From the NCBI GenBank assembly GCA_947568835.1, contig OX387602.1, positions 4,434,570 through 4,498,569 on the forward strand: a stretch of 64,000 nucleotides of DNA. Direction: 5' to 3'. Below, piece by piece: positions 48,065 through 61,492 of the stretch. This DNA comes from Protonemura montana. Lineage: Eukaryota > Arthropoda > Insecta > Plecoptera > Nemouridae. The notes beneath the pieces were generated by a model. The model saw only the letters and a program-made list of their open reading frames with translations, searched no databases and was not told the DNA's origin. The stretch's first letter is position 1, and each line of letters opens with the position of its first letter. Made by a program: the position numbers and the translations under genes.

Positions 48065-50030
48065 TTATCATCTAGTAAGCACAATAAAGCTGCCTATGCT
48101 ATCTGATTGAGTCTTGGATTCTAGAGGTAACATTTGGAGACATCTAACCGAAGTGGTATCCAATTGATTCCGACTGTGTCGATTATTGTACGCAATACTC
48201 ATGCATGGTACACACTTTCTGAGGTGTCGTACCATTTAGTGTTTTACAAGGTTCTGAAGAATTGTTCTGTACGTGTAAGAAAATGGGCGTATTATTTTAA
48301 ACTTTGAATGTTATTTCAGTCGTATTCCTGTCGGTAATAGCTATTTTGCCACCATTCCTTTTATAAGCAGCATTCTTTCACACAAAACACACACACTTTT
48401 TGTGTTCGCATTCGGTATATTCGCGCTCAAATACAAGCGTATGAGTGTACGAACACATAGACTGGCGATACCATCTCGTTATGCACTGCTTTAATTCGCG
48501 AATTTATATACTAAAACCCCATGCGGCTTATCCATGTGGTCTATCTGATTCAGTGGGTTTAGCAAGTTTTGCGAAACACACGCGAGACCTTCCACCGGTG
48601 CTATGATGAAAAGAGATCTCGGTTCGTATCGATTCGGATCTGCGCTAATGGCATGTTATTAATTTCTCGTTGCATGTATGTAATTATTGATTACATACCA
48701 ATTACGAACACATACAATGGCTCGTTAAAAGTGTCTTGCATACGAGCAGGGCAAAATTATTTCTAACCATCTTCGTTCCGCGTAAATTTTTCAAAACTTT
48801 GACTGCGTGTTACACAAGGGAGATATGAAATACTAATAATAGGCATAACGCTGTTCATTAATTAAATAATAAACCTGATGAAATAATTACAGTATTGTGC
48901 ATTTTTTTGCTTTAATTTTCTTGTTTTTAACGAGGAACATTATGTAAATACGGACGTATATTGTAGAAGATTTTGCATCGGCCATGTATAGGATCTGATA
49001 TCTTTAGTGTATCCATGGGATGCTATGAATGATAAGATTCAAACATGGTTGTTTCTGTTTTTTTTCAGAGGTGTCATTGCAAGTAAAACATCTTACCTTA
49101 CCACCATTTTACCATTATGTCTGCTTACAAATTCAGTTCAATATCGCATCTCTCTGGACATGAACATTTCATGCAATCACCATAATTCCGTCGTATTGTT
49201 CGTGGTCAGTCGTAATGTTTGCAATCAAGTGATACCACTTATTATCTCTCCCCACTAATGACCAGGCACTACAGGTGGCATGACATCCCACGAAGGCAGC
49301 GATGGACGTTCGACAAAGAATGGCATAATACGATCAGTGTGCACCGGCCCTGTCCTCGTCCGCACTGGAATCACCCACCGTAGAAATCTCGTACATTCTT
49401 GCCACCAGACGTGATATTAACGGTCTGCTGCCTGCTCGGCTCGGACACTACTGACTTTTTGCGAGTTCAACTCCTTTTGTGCGAATAATTTGCCCCGTGG
49501 CAGTATGTATTCAGTCAATTCAACCCCCCTAGTATAGGAGATTCCGTTATTACAAATATTGTGACTGTTACTTATTTGAGGTAGCCAGCAAAATTGCATG
49601 CCTATGCTGTCCTATTACTGGGCTCTGAAACAAAAAGCATTTGGAGTCGCCTGAGGATCGATCGATGCGGGTAGCGATATTGATAACGTACTAGTGCATC
49701 ATGCATTACCTGGTTGGTTGGAGGCGGTCTTGAAACGAAGCGAGGATATCGTCCCGTATTCCATTGTCTCGTGACAATGCTGGGCTGGGACTGGGAGCCG
49801 CTGAGAAGCGTCACGACTGGATTGAACGACACGGTACTGTTCCCAACAGACACCGTCCTGCATGCACGACCAGCGTCCTGCCAAGCTGCAATTCGCGTTG
49901 AACGCGTTAAACCCCTGCGTCAACGCTGCAACAACGAGTACACGTTGCAAAGCGACGTAATAGGGGAGTCGATGGGACAGTTATTCATAAATGGAGCTTC
50001 TTTATTTCAGAGGCACTGGCCAATAAGAGA

Positions 50031-50047
50031 TTTTTTTTTTTTTTTTT
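50031..50047 (+). repeat. Poly-T tract (T17)
   Basis: Seventeen T residues followed by AGG, so it resembles a splice acceptor, but no coding-like frame follows. It could also be the reverse-complement tail of a retroposed copy on the - strand. Confidence 0.85.
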
Positions 50048-51253
50048 AGGAAAACAGGAAAAATATTTTTTTTGTGATGTAAGCGCAAATATTTTATGCG
50101 ACAGTGTTTTCGATTAAAGATGAACGCGCCGCGCACTGAATTTTCCATTATACTTCGTAGCATGTCGGAGCTGTGAGCGTGGAAGAAATTGAAAAGAGAA
50201 GCATTTCAAAATTCCTGTCAAACGCATATACCTGAGTATACACACGTAAAAATGTTACCCATTCAATCTTTTTATACGGTTCTCAAGAGAAGGAGATGCT
50301 TTTTAATATTTCATCAGATAGGCGTGCGTCTGGCTTGGTTGGTACAAGCAGTTATTTCGTCCATTCGTTGTCAGTGAAAGGAAAAGTGCGTTGCCGTGTC
50401 CGTAGTTTGGTAAGCCCGTAGCTTACATCACCCAGCAAGACTCGACTGTCTTGTCCTGACACTCAGCCGCGCTATCAACGGTTTGTATCACGCACTAATC
50501 CTGGATGCTCGCTGATAACTGCGTGGACAGGGGTCGGGCTTGCTCGTACGTAATGGCTGCTAATGGATGTGACAGCTAGTCCCGTCTAGACGCTTGTAGG
50601 CCGTGGCGCTCGCGGGGCGTCGCGACGACAATGGGCGACGTCCACGGTGAGGTGGACACGTTGGAGAGGAAAACAGGTGCGCGCTTGGGTAACGGAGGGG
50701 AAAATATGATACAATCATGATTTTGTGAAATCTTCATTAGTTGGAATGAGATGAGCAAATCTTATAAAGGTGGTTGATTTTAGTTCTTGTTTTTGGTGTA
50801 ATCGCGCGAGATTGAATTGTGAGCGACCTGATGTGACTCAGTTGTGGATGTTGGCGTAGATTCATAAAGAAGTCGACTCGACACTTTAAAATGTGAAAAT
50901 AATTAGCACATTTCAAACTACTTTTCTTTCAATTAGAAATTGAGTCGCTAAGGTTTCTTTTTGTTATTTGATTCATTCAGAAACAGTTCCAGTGTATATA
51001 TTTCCAGTTTATCCGTCTGTGCATTACTCGGAGGTTTCCGTTCGCATTTCTTCTTCCTCGACTGGCGTCCCCCCCGAGACTGGGAACGAAATCGGCTTCG
51101 TAAAGTGGAGTGGAAATCATCCGATGCGGTTTCTCATCGCAGGGAAAAATAATTCCGTTTTCCATTTTACTTCCTCTGTTCTTGCATGTTTGGCCGCTAG
51201 CTATGAGAGCACGTTTGACTCTGCAATGGACGTTTTCCATCTCAGTGGGTCGT

Positions 51254-51303
51254 GCGTTCCTCGTGCCCCGTGTGCCTCGTGAGCCTCATGTGCCTCTTGT
51301 GCC
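51254..51303 (+). repeat. 9-bp degenerate tandem repeat
   Basis: Units of the form GTGCCTCGT/GAGCCTCAT/GTGCCTCTT recur about five times. One frame reads as a Pro-Arg/His-x tripeptide repeat (VPRVPREPHVPLVPRR). More likely a minisatellite than a coding repeat. Confidence 0.7.
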
Positions 51304-54179
51304 CAGAAGGTGATTCTTGCATTCGTGCTAGTTTGAATGACAGTATCATAGTACAGTAAATACCGTGCAATGGGCGTCAAAATGCAGTGTTGCGCTAGAA
51401 TGCATTTGTGCGATGATGCGCTGTGAGGTCCACCGAATTTGAGGACCCCCGAATTTGTCAGCGTCTCGGACCTCCATTCTTTCCCACTTCAACATTCTGT
51501 CGTGGGTAATCTGCACCGACAAGGGCGACATTTTGTTAAAAAAAAAAACGTGCCCAATCTATAAAAATTATAACCCGAAGAACGAAGAACGAAGGAGAGC
51601 AATTCGTTTTTGTATGAATTCTGATTAGAGATCTACGCGGGAGGGAGGCCATCCTCGTAATTGTACCCATCTTCGTTTGAATTGCAAAATACTTGTAACA
51701 TTTTTCCACTTGCCTCGCGTTCGTCGTACACTTATTAGAAATTGTTTCCTTTGATATTCCATGCCACCAGACAAAAAAAAGAAAGCAAAAACGAATAAAG
51801 AAGCTGGATCGAGCCCGCTAATATATATTAGAAATTATTATAATGGATCATGCTACAAAATGTCCATAAATTTCCCACTTTTTCCAGCAATCAGCATGCT
51901 TTGTTGTGACTGGGAATGTTTGAAAAAGACTCTGGCTGGCGGCTCGCTGCTCGGGTTGGCTTGCTCGTTACGCAGGTATTCACGGTGATTCACCGGCGCT
52001 GTTCACCGGCTCTAGTCTGTTCACTGCTACGACGCGTCTTACGGAGCCGCAATCCGCGCGCTCGGACGCAATTTTCTCAATTAGGATGGGACACGTACTA
52101 GACGGCATGCGAGCTTTATTTGCTTGAGTTTTACCTCCCTCCCGAGTCCCGTGAGACTAAGCCACTAGCTTGTTAGCGAAGATGAACGAAATTATCGCAA
52201 AAATATTGTACCTACATCCGTTCGGTAAGCAATTTTTGCTATGAAATAAAATTGGACCTACCTATAAGTTGTAAAGAAATATATAATGGAACAAATTAAT
52301 TCCATACTTCCCACTTATTTTTTTTAATTATACTTGTTTCGCGGAGCGTTATTTTCGGGTTCTGATTACGACATCCAGTGGCGAGGGCGGCTGGAATTCG
52401 TGCCTAAAAGCACTTACCTTCTCAGCTTTTATTTCTTCAAGACATAATCCACCTAATTACTACAGTAGAGAAAAAATCTTTTGATTGTTGAAATTAGCAA
52501 AACAATTGTATTGTCTCGGTTTTGAAATGAAACTAAAATATGTTTGTTGCTCGCTGATGAGATGCTAATTTAGCATCAGCCCTTCGTTCAATCGACAACG
52601 CATTGACGAGTAGCGTTGTCGGAAAGAGCTTCACAAATTGGCGTCCTTCTACTGTGACTTTGATGCTTAGAGACGTGGTGTTTTGTGTCGATTGGTTTAT
52701 AAGGGCTGGAAAAGAGGGCATACATTTCTAGTAACCCTGCATGTACTTTGACGCATAGTTACACGCGATTTACGAGCTGTGATCACGCACAAACAATGCA
52801 GGTGGGCCCTCCCCCTTCCCTATCTCGTGCCACTTTTGATAATTACGTTTTCAGTTTCACGTGTCGCGATTTCTAGCAGTTTCGTGTCGCTGGCAACAGA
52901 AATTTGTCTGACATTTTTCTCTTCATATCACCTCTGACGCATCAAATGACATCTTGAACAGCCATGCGGTCTCTATTATCATCCTGCCTTCAGTTTTCCG
53001 CAGGATCAGAAGGATTACACGATTCAGTTGGCAGGATAACATGATCTATGATTTGGAGGTGATAAATTAAAAAACCAAAATCCTTTCCATCTTTCAACTC
53101 ACGAAGAAACAAAACTCCTTCGGGCTCTAGTTCAGACATTCACATTGCCACCATGTTTGAAAGAGAAGAAAAAAAACCAGAAGCCTTGCGTCTTTACAAA
53201 GCTTATAGGTGAAACAACCTGTCAGATCCAATCCTAGTTTATTACCATTCATTCTACTCACAATAATACCGAGCTACTTGTTTTTCTTTTAAGAAAATAT
53301 TATTGAATTGTCATCTCTGTGACCTATGACGCAACTAGCGCTTTCCCTCCAATCGGTGCGCAGCGTTAGATGACTCGAGATGATATCTGATCCCAGGTCT
53401 TTGGTGCACAATAGTTAGGCGTGGCTCATACTCACATCGCCATACTCGACATCACCGATGTTGACGATGTGTGGCAGCCATATTCCGCCTGGTCTGCTCA
53501 TGCAATGGTTCTACATACTTCCAATCGAGCATTATGAGCCGGTGCCATTACCGGCTGTCCACTGGCCAGGCTAACACTCGGGATATTAATTATGTCTCAC
53601 GAGAAAACTAGATAAATTTACCTTAAGCGACGGGGGGGCCATATTTTCATTGTGCCAATCATTGTGGCTAGCTGTGAAAGAGTTCGTGACGGAACCGCAT
53701 TATCGCTCGAGTCCACGAGGTATTTACAGGTAATAGAATAGGAACTGCATAACGTTGTACCTGTAGTGACAGTTGTGTGTCAGTCGCATATTTCAGGACG
53801 CTAATTATCACGCTAGGGTGCCGCTGGAGGTTTAGATTTGAATGGAGAATGGATATTCGAACCGTGTTCAAACTATTTGTATTGTTTGTTTGGTAACTTT
53901 AAATTTCATTTGCGTGGGTATTTATACCAATCTCAAATTTGTGTGCCTTTTCAATATTCAGGAATCTGGATAATCACCGGTCTTTTGCCTTACAACCAAA
54001 CCATTCAGGTCCAGTTTTCCAGAAATTATATAATTTGTTTTCTGATTATTTTTCGAAATGCTATCGCGACAAACATAAATATTGCCCACAATATTTGGTT
54101 AAGCAATATTATGGCACTTGCTAGTGACATGCCTGCCAGTAACAGAGACTTTGGGTTTCTGTCAGTGGAATAGCACATC

Positions 54180-54270
54180 TCGATTTGGTCTTGCGGCGCG
54201 TTACCGGGCAGACGACGTCACTGCGTGCACGCACCCGCGCACGTGCGTGGGGGGCGGACGCGTGGTGCTC
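54180..54270. promoter_or_regulatory. CpG-rich patch with CRE-like site and CACGTG
   Basis: Contains GACGTCAC, an E-box CACGTG flanked by GCG, and a long alternating purine-pyrimidine stretch (TGCGTGCACGCACCCGCGCA) that could adopt Z-form DNA. No associated exon found. Confidence 0.3.
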
Positions 54271-55844
54271 GATAGCTTTATAATTGAGCAATACCACCGA
54301 AAAGGTTGCCCAAAATGAGATTGGCAGTCGATGATACTTTTCGAGGTGACGACTTTTGGACGATGCCACGAACGGTGTGATTAATTACAAGTATAATAAC
54401 TGCCTGTTATAAGATCTTTGTAGGTGCCAAGCGGAATGATGTAGTTTCATCGCGATAATTATACTTGTCACTTGAAGAGAATATATACAAATATATTAGT
54501 AGTGTCCAACAAGCGACGCTCAACAACTGGAACCAAAAAGGTTCTTCTGCGCACATTTGAAGTGCTGTAGGTACACTAAAAATTAATTACGTGTTTCGGT
54601 TTGTTTCCTTTTGTTTGAAGCATGTCCCATTTCAATCTCTTTGCGATCAAAGAACATGGCAAGTAATTTAATTTCAGATCGGTATCTCTCATGCGTACAC
54701 ATAATTTTTTGTTAGTCAACTTTCTTGGCACATATTCCTGGCGATCGTATCGACGTGTGGCCCATCAGAACGTACTCTGCAACGCATATCTTAGTCCTAT
54801 CAATTTCACAACGAGCTCATAATGTGATTTTAACGAGTGAACGTCGTCGTCGTCCCGGTACCTGACGAAATCCGCACAAACGTGTTGCACAGGAAACTTG
54901 AGTTTTATACCTATCCGCGCCGCTTTTCGGAGTTAAACGGGCAATTAATATCCTTTCGCCAACACGTACGTGAGATATTTCTACAATCGCTAATAAATAA
55001 CTAAACCCGATGTGCAGAGCAATTGCTGATGGCTCGGTCGTTACCCGATGGTCTTCCACTTACCACTGCACCTATATCTTCTCAAGCGATGGAATTGCAC
55101 GAGAGTGTAAATATGCAACAAGTTGGAATGCACCTTGTGCTGCAGTTAAGTCGCATTACGTGTGGTCTCAGCGTGGCGTTAACTAATTCATTGCAGTTCT
55201 CGCTCGATGCACCAATTTGTACCTACCTGCATCAGATGCAGAACATATACACGACCGAAACCGTGAAACGCTAGCCGCATGGTGCACGAATCGTTGGGAA
55301 AACTCAACCCTATGTGCACGAGAAAGAGGTGGAGATGTGTTAAATTTAATAACGTGCTGTATATGCTGTAGGTACATGCTTTTCACTATTAGTTGGGAGA
55401 AATAAGGGCACCAGGAACAATGAATTGGTTGGGTTGTTTTTGCCTGCAGTGTATGCCTGCAAATTGTGGCGTGCTTGTTTGAGCAACATCCTTCTGTAAG
55501 AAGTGCCTTCGACTTGGAGACATAGTTGAAGCCTTGTTAAGCGATTCTGTAGGTAGGCATGTTCGGCACCTCAGGCGCCATTAGCGACGTTTATATTGTC
55601 CTACTTTGAACTATAAATAATGTATCGTGCAGCTAGTTTTCTTTTTCACAGCGAAAACTAGATTATAAACACTTCCAAATTATCCTTGCATAATCTTAAG
55701 TCAAAGTTTGCGAGGTTCGCAAATTAATTATTCTACCATCTTTTCGGTTGATGAGCTTGCTAAAGTTCGGCAAACTAATAACTTGTCAGCTCACGATGTT
55801 ACACGGCTACACTAGAAATCAATCGTCTGCGTTGTGAATTACTT

Positions 55845-56172
55845 TCACGCCACACTACCACCCCTGGGCGTCGTCGGCGACGTCCGATCCGTCCACACTG
55901 CGGCCATACACCACCGCGGTCGAAGAGCGATTATGCTACCCGCCAGACGCCACGGTGGACGACGGGCACCACCCATGGCCCCTGCGAGATGGGCCAGGCC
56001 GCACGAGGACCCACCTGTTGATGGGATTGATGTAATACGTGGCCGGCATCCCGATTTCATGCAAATCGCTGGCGGCCATCCGCGGGCACCCGTCTGTCGG
56101 GCAAGACCACCATCTTCATCCGTCGCAGAAATGGTGTGGCCACTGCCCATTTGGTGCAGAGCGCAGCGTTAG
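55845..56172. other. GC-rich island with overlapping open frames
   Basis: About 330 bp of GC-rich DNA open in one + frame (112 codons) and one - frame (101 codons). In a different - frame a short piece reads MAASDLHEIGMPATYYINPI followed by a donor-like AACAG|GTGGGT at 56017, which is the most protein-like part. I cannot decide between a real exon and composition-driven open frames. Confidence 0.25.
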
Positions 56173-59100
56173 CCGATTGTTTGTGCGCTCTTTTTGCGCT
56201 ATTGGTTTTGTTGTTGCGCTTTGTGAGCGCGCTTCGAATGCTGCTTTAGCGGATTATCAATCGGTTTAGCGAGGGAATTTACATTTTTACAATCCGCTTT
56301 GCGCGGTGTAGCGCTGCTGCGGGAGGACTGATATACTGGGACGCCAGTCTAATTGTCGACGCGGTTATCGCACAGAAGCATCTGCTCCAGGACTTCTGCA
56401 GTTGTTTGCTGAAATACAGAATAACTGTTTGATTGATATTTGTAATCAAACCGTTCGCGCTCTCCTGGCAATACGTTACAGGTTTTGGATGCTGTTCCCG
56501 TCTCACCGACGCCATTAGATCAGTGCCGCATGGTCAGATGTCAAAATAGTGCGTCGTTAAAAACCACAAATCAATCAATCTGTTCCCGTCTCGTTTTCCG
56601 TGGTTTTATACCCACGCACATTGTTACACGAATCTGCAAACTAAAAGCGTATGCGCCCGTGTTAAGTTAGAATAAGTTAAAATAATAACGTATACAAAAT
56701 TTCACATTCAAATATTACAAATACAAACTCTTGCAAGGCTTTAAACAAATACATCTTCGTGGCAATGCATATTAGATTCTCATTACACATCAGTTTCCAG
56801 TTACCGGCAATGCGGCAAAGCACCGCCATATTTCAACAAAGGAAGACAAAACCGCATGACTAGATCACTGCATCTAGTGTAATTCGTTGACATCTTACAC
56901 TAATGCCAGTTTCTCACTCGCTGTTTGCATTGCGTTGCACCATGTTGCACTGGATTGCACTCCTCGGCGACGTCGCGGGACAGGCGCGAGATGAGGGCTC
57001 GAATTGTTTGCGCTGCAGGACGTTATAGTCAAAGATGCAGCTCAGCGAGAAACTGCACATGTGAGATTGCAAGGAACGGCTGCTGGCGAAAATGCACCTC
57101 CCGGTTTCGTGAATGCGTCCACCGAAGCGGCACTAATAAACTTGATCATCGAAGCGATCAGCTCCTCAGCCAGCTAGCTGCACAGCCTAATCAACATCCG
57201 CTCAACACTAGATTATACGATGATCGTTGCAATTAACTAATGGCATGGAGCCTGCCCAAGCACAGATATTAAAAGCACAAGTAGCTTTTTAATTTGCCCT
57301 CGTGTTTATAATTTAATCAACGTGAACCGTTACTATTTGCTGGGTTGTTGAATGGGACGCGACTGAGAATGCTGGCGTGGTGCACTGGTCGAGCCCGGAG
57401 TTCGATCAGATATGACAGGAACACGGTGTTCCGTTCGAGATGATCTCGACACCCCCGTCTGGTGTCTCACTTGCGCCTTATTGAATGCTCGCCGTCGTGT
57501 CGTACTCGGGATTTCTCTGCACACTGTAGGTCGTCCTCTTCTGAGGCCACGCTTTTCGTTTTCGATATCAAATCGATCACTTCGTCATTCTTCTTCCTCT
57601 CTTTTTTAATTTTGTAACAACAAGTAATAACTCAAGGGATATTTATTACCTTAATATACGAGGGACAGGAAGGAACCCGTTTTTTTATAGCATGCCCGCT
57701 GTCTTTCTCATCAACCGTATTAATAAGTTGCAATTTTTGCACACAAATTATACATGTTCCCACATGTCATTATAAAAACTGCATTCGTGAACAGGTTTGT
57801 ATGATAATTTATCTATACACATTGCAGCCTGTACGTTGTTATCAATTCCCTGTTGTATGTGCATACGGTACCGGTGTGTCTATGCCTGCAGTCTACTCCT
57901 ACGCAGTTTTGCGATCACCTTTTGTATGCAACCTTCAATTACACGCTGCCAATCATGAAAGCTCACAATTAATTCATAATTTAGTCGGCTCGTTTTATTT
58001 TTTGCATGCACTTATTCGTGTGTGGCATAATGCCATCGCAATAAAACATATTTCCTTTGCATTTGGAACAATCTGTCTTTGTGTAAAGCTATTGACGCTC
58101 TGATGAATGTCCTGCCATTTAAACGCCGCTTTGCTTAGGAAACGGGCAATTCGGGCTTGAAATTGCGAGCTCATTTGCGTGCCCCAGGTAGCAGATGGCG
58201 CCCGGCTTTTCGTGAATATGTAAAAGAAAAAATTACTGCAATCATAAACATTATTTAAGTGTTCTTAGATTTAAAAGCATGGCATGACCTCCAAAAAATG
58301 GACAGAATTTTGTGCCTCGCAGATGTTGCCTGCCGAATTTCCGCCCTTATCGGAAGTGTCGATGGTTTGGGCATCTGCCCGGCACATGCGGTAAACAAAA
58401 GTGATTATATTTGCGGGTGATTGACTGCGTGTAAGAAGGTATTATTCGCAGGTTTGGGCTACCAGCGATGTGCTGGGCCACACCGTGCCGGGCCAGGCCA
58501 CACCAGCGAGCGCCCAAATCGATATAGGACAGTTTCAAAAATTACTGGGGGACGTACTGTCCAAGTAACTCGGGTTTTTGCGGGCTGATAGCCAGTCTAC
58601 CCTCTGTTGACGATTGCTTCTTTTCGCCAAAAAACAAAAAAGTTAACGTTTGGCCTTTCGATGTCAAGTAGGTTATTACGAATATTTATCTCTGTGCAGT
58701 CATACAGTATCATTGATCATCAATAATTTCGCGAGTCACATTTGCTCGATTTGCTTTTTGAATAATTACCTGTTCTCTTTGAGGCATATTGTGATTGGAT
58801 CTGCGTGCTGTCGCGAGGCATATTGTGATTTTTTTCCAAATTTATTCATAAGCCAATCTAAACTTTTTCATGTCAGAGCAGTCGACCAAAAACAGTTTTC
58901 GTTACCAATTTGCGTGAATCATGATGTCCATTCGCCGACGCGTATAAATTGGCTTCTGACAAAACGCTAGCCGAGTGACGTGTTTTCGCAATTAAGCAGC
59001 GGCGGTAGTTCAGGTGGAGAGGTGACTTTGATTGGATCAAGCCGTGAAACAAGGTGGAATTCATTACCAGATGCATTGGCGCAAGCAGCGCACGAAGCGT

Positions 59101-61404
59101 CAGTTGAAATGAGATACACTTCGCTCAAAAGTAGTGAAGTTTGCTCAACTAGCTTGCCGCTCGCCCGCCGAATAGTTGCACCACTCGAGTTGACAATAAG
59201 CGGCGTCTTATGAAATGCCAACCTGCAGGAAAAAGTCAAGTGACATGCAGCTAGAGAGCTTTCAGCGCCAGGGAGTGGTGCGCTTACTATCTTCACCTTT
59301 ATATCTGTTTTTGAACAAGACTTGGCCATGTCTGGCCCAAGGCACACTGCTTGATTCTAGTCAATTATTCTCCAAGAGCCTAGGTTGTTTGAATAATGTA
59401 GGAAACATTTGTTTGGTTTGAAATAAATATGAATTATTTGGACGAAAAAAGAGTCGATCGACGAAAGTAAACACGACTTTTTACATGACGATAACGACTT
59501 TTCTAAATAGTACGCCAAAGTTGCCACTCTCAAGGCATCAAAATCTCTCTAACAGCTAGTGGCACTATAGAGCACGAGATAAATTCGCCGTCTTACCGTT
59601 ATTAAATGTGTTTCGTACGGAACGTGCCCGAATCTGAAGGAATTGGCTTACTTATTCTGACACGAAAATCTTACTCGAATTTAATTTCGAAGCTTTACAT
59701 TTTCAGTGACGTATACATTCCCTGGCTTTGTCAAGCTTAGGCGAGATAGCTGCAGGCAGAGCTATCTCCTAGCCGCTACTGCTGCTGGTTGACATCTCAC
59801 TCTCATGGTCCCTCACACCACTTCTACTCTCTTCTTTCCACTCTCTTTTACATGAGACTTGTTTTCGTGAATTTTATTAGCGCTGAACCGCGCTGTTTAT
59901 TTCTAATGAGTCTCATTTCAATTCAAAGCATCGCCTTCTGTTGCTGCCGTCGGTGCTCCCTGTTTCGTCGCCTCGACATGGCTGCTGCAATGGGAATTTA
60001 TTGGGGAGACCGTGTTCACATTTTGGAGCCCACTGGTGCCAACATGGACTCAAGTTACGGCCGTATGCATGGTGACACCACGAGAGGCGATGAAGAATGA
60101 TGATGAATTCGCCTCATTTTACTGCAACCACCTTACAGTGCGGCTATTGTTCCATATTAGGCCACAAAGCCTATTAATTTTAATGGGTATACCCATTTTT
60201 CATGCAATATAGTGACGTCTATTTAATCATCCGTTGGGGCTAACTCACTTAATAATTTTCAAATTAAAATAACTAATAACAATTTTAAGTCGTTAAATTA
60301 CATTTTTATATTCGTACAAAAGAGTTCTCGGAAAAGCAAGCAACCCGCGCGAAAGATGACGTTTGTTATTTGCCGAAAGTCGAAGCGAGTCTTTTCGACC
60401 GCGTGAGACAGAAGAGTAGCAGGAGGACCTACGTAATGGTCCTTTAATAAGCATCCATGACAGTGCATAACGGGTTCACATGATATTCCTATCCCAGTCC
60501 GCATCTCTCGGACGGTGAAACACGGCGGTGGCGGCGGCGTCGGCGGCGTCGTCGCACACACTCACACATGTACCGACTCTCATTAACCTAGTCTGTGGTG
60601 CAATGCATCGCGCGATTTGGGTGCTGATAGTGAGTCTGCATGGCATGTAATCACCGTCGAGATACTGCTACCTCTGCGTCCGCCCCGGCCTGCTCCACGC
60701 ACTCGTGTAGCTATACTTAGTACCATACTTACCTGTTACAAGCGTAGACAATTGGAGATACATTATTCAACGCGCTCTTGGAAAAGTACACGGAGATGAA
60801 TGGTTTCACGTATGCATCGTACCAACAAACGGGTTATATTGTGTTCTAACAAAACATGGGAAAGTAGAGAATTTTTTTCGGAGATTTTTTTTGCCATGCT
60901 GTGCTTTGGAAACATATTTGAAAATGCCTTCAGAAACACGCTTCGTTTTTCAGATGCACCGCGCCACATGCTTGATAATGTCTTACAAAGTAAATAACAA
61001 CATGGGTACAACCCTTTTTTATTCTATTTCGTTTCAATACAAAAAAGTTTAGACTTAAAACGTTTCTGTTCGAAGGTGCGACAGGCAAACTTTGCCAGTT
61101 AGTTCAAACATGCACGAGACCACATTCTATAAAGAAAGAAGACATTTTATAACGCCAAATTTAATTTTACCACATTTTCCAGACTATAAACAGCGCAGAG
61201 GAAAAGTTCATTCGTATCTTCGAAGTAAGCCCTAGTTTTACTTTTAAATGTTTTGAAACCAATTTCCAACATTCAAATCGCACTTCATGAAACACAACCA
61301 TATCATACAAGTGGCGCCAAGCCGGGGTTGGTAAAAGTGAAACCGCGCTGCGAACAAGGCTTGCCGATGCGCAGCGATCCTTTTAGGATCAAGGGATACA
61401 CGTC
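56173..61404. other. Mostly non-coding-looking region
   Basis: AT-rich apart from a Cys-rich frame at 56925-57236 and a coding-like + frame at 58980-59213 (TLIGSSRETRWNSLPDALAQ, then AAHEASVEMRYTSLKSSEV) that is opposed by a 126-codon - frame. Neither has splice sites or context that would let me call a gene. Confidence 0.35.
60523..60556 (+). repeat. GGC/GTC trinucleotide-rich tract
   Basis: A GGC-rich triplet run followed by CACACTCACACA. On the - strand it would read as Thr/Pro runs, but there is no supporting gene context. Confidence 0.7.
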
Positions 61405-61480
61405 ACAAGCGGTCATCTAACCAAGTATTATTCCACGACTGATGTTGCTTAACTTGGGTGATCGGAATCTATCGTGTGTT
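61405..61480 (-). pseudogene. 5S rRNA-derived sequence, degenerate
   Basis: On the - strand this reads CCGATCACCCAAGTTAAGCA at 61446-61465, then CTTGGTTAGATGACCGCTTG at about 61406-61425, matching in order the middle of eukaryotic 5S rRNA (CCGATCACCGAAGTTAAGCA and CTTGGATGGGTGACCGCTTG). Those blocks cover the internal promoter region including the box C area. The 5' and 3' ends of 5S have only weak likeness, and there are many substitutions, so this is not a working gene. It is a 5S pseudogene or the head of a 5S-derived SINE (SINE3 type). Confidence 0.7.
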
Positions 61481-61492
61481 TAACTCGGCGAT

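Larger units (their letters stand above)
48111..54170. other. AT-rich region with no supportable gene
   Basis: Holds the poly-T at 50031 and the 9-bp repeat at 51254. Open frames are short, conflicting and without good splice-site pairs. Confidence 0.45.

Noticed and set aside
50031-50060. Poly-T followed by AG as a splice acceptor
   Set aside because: No open, protein-like frame follows within a usable distance.
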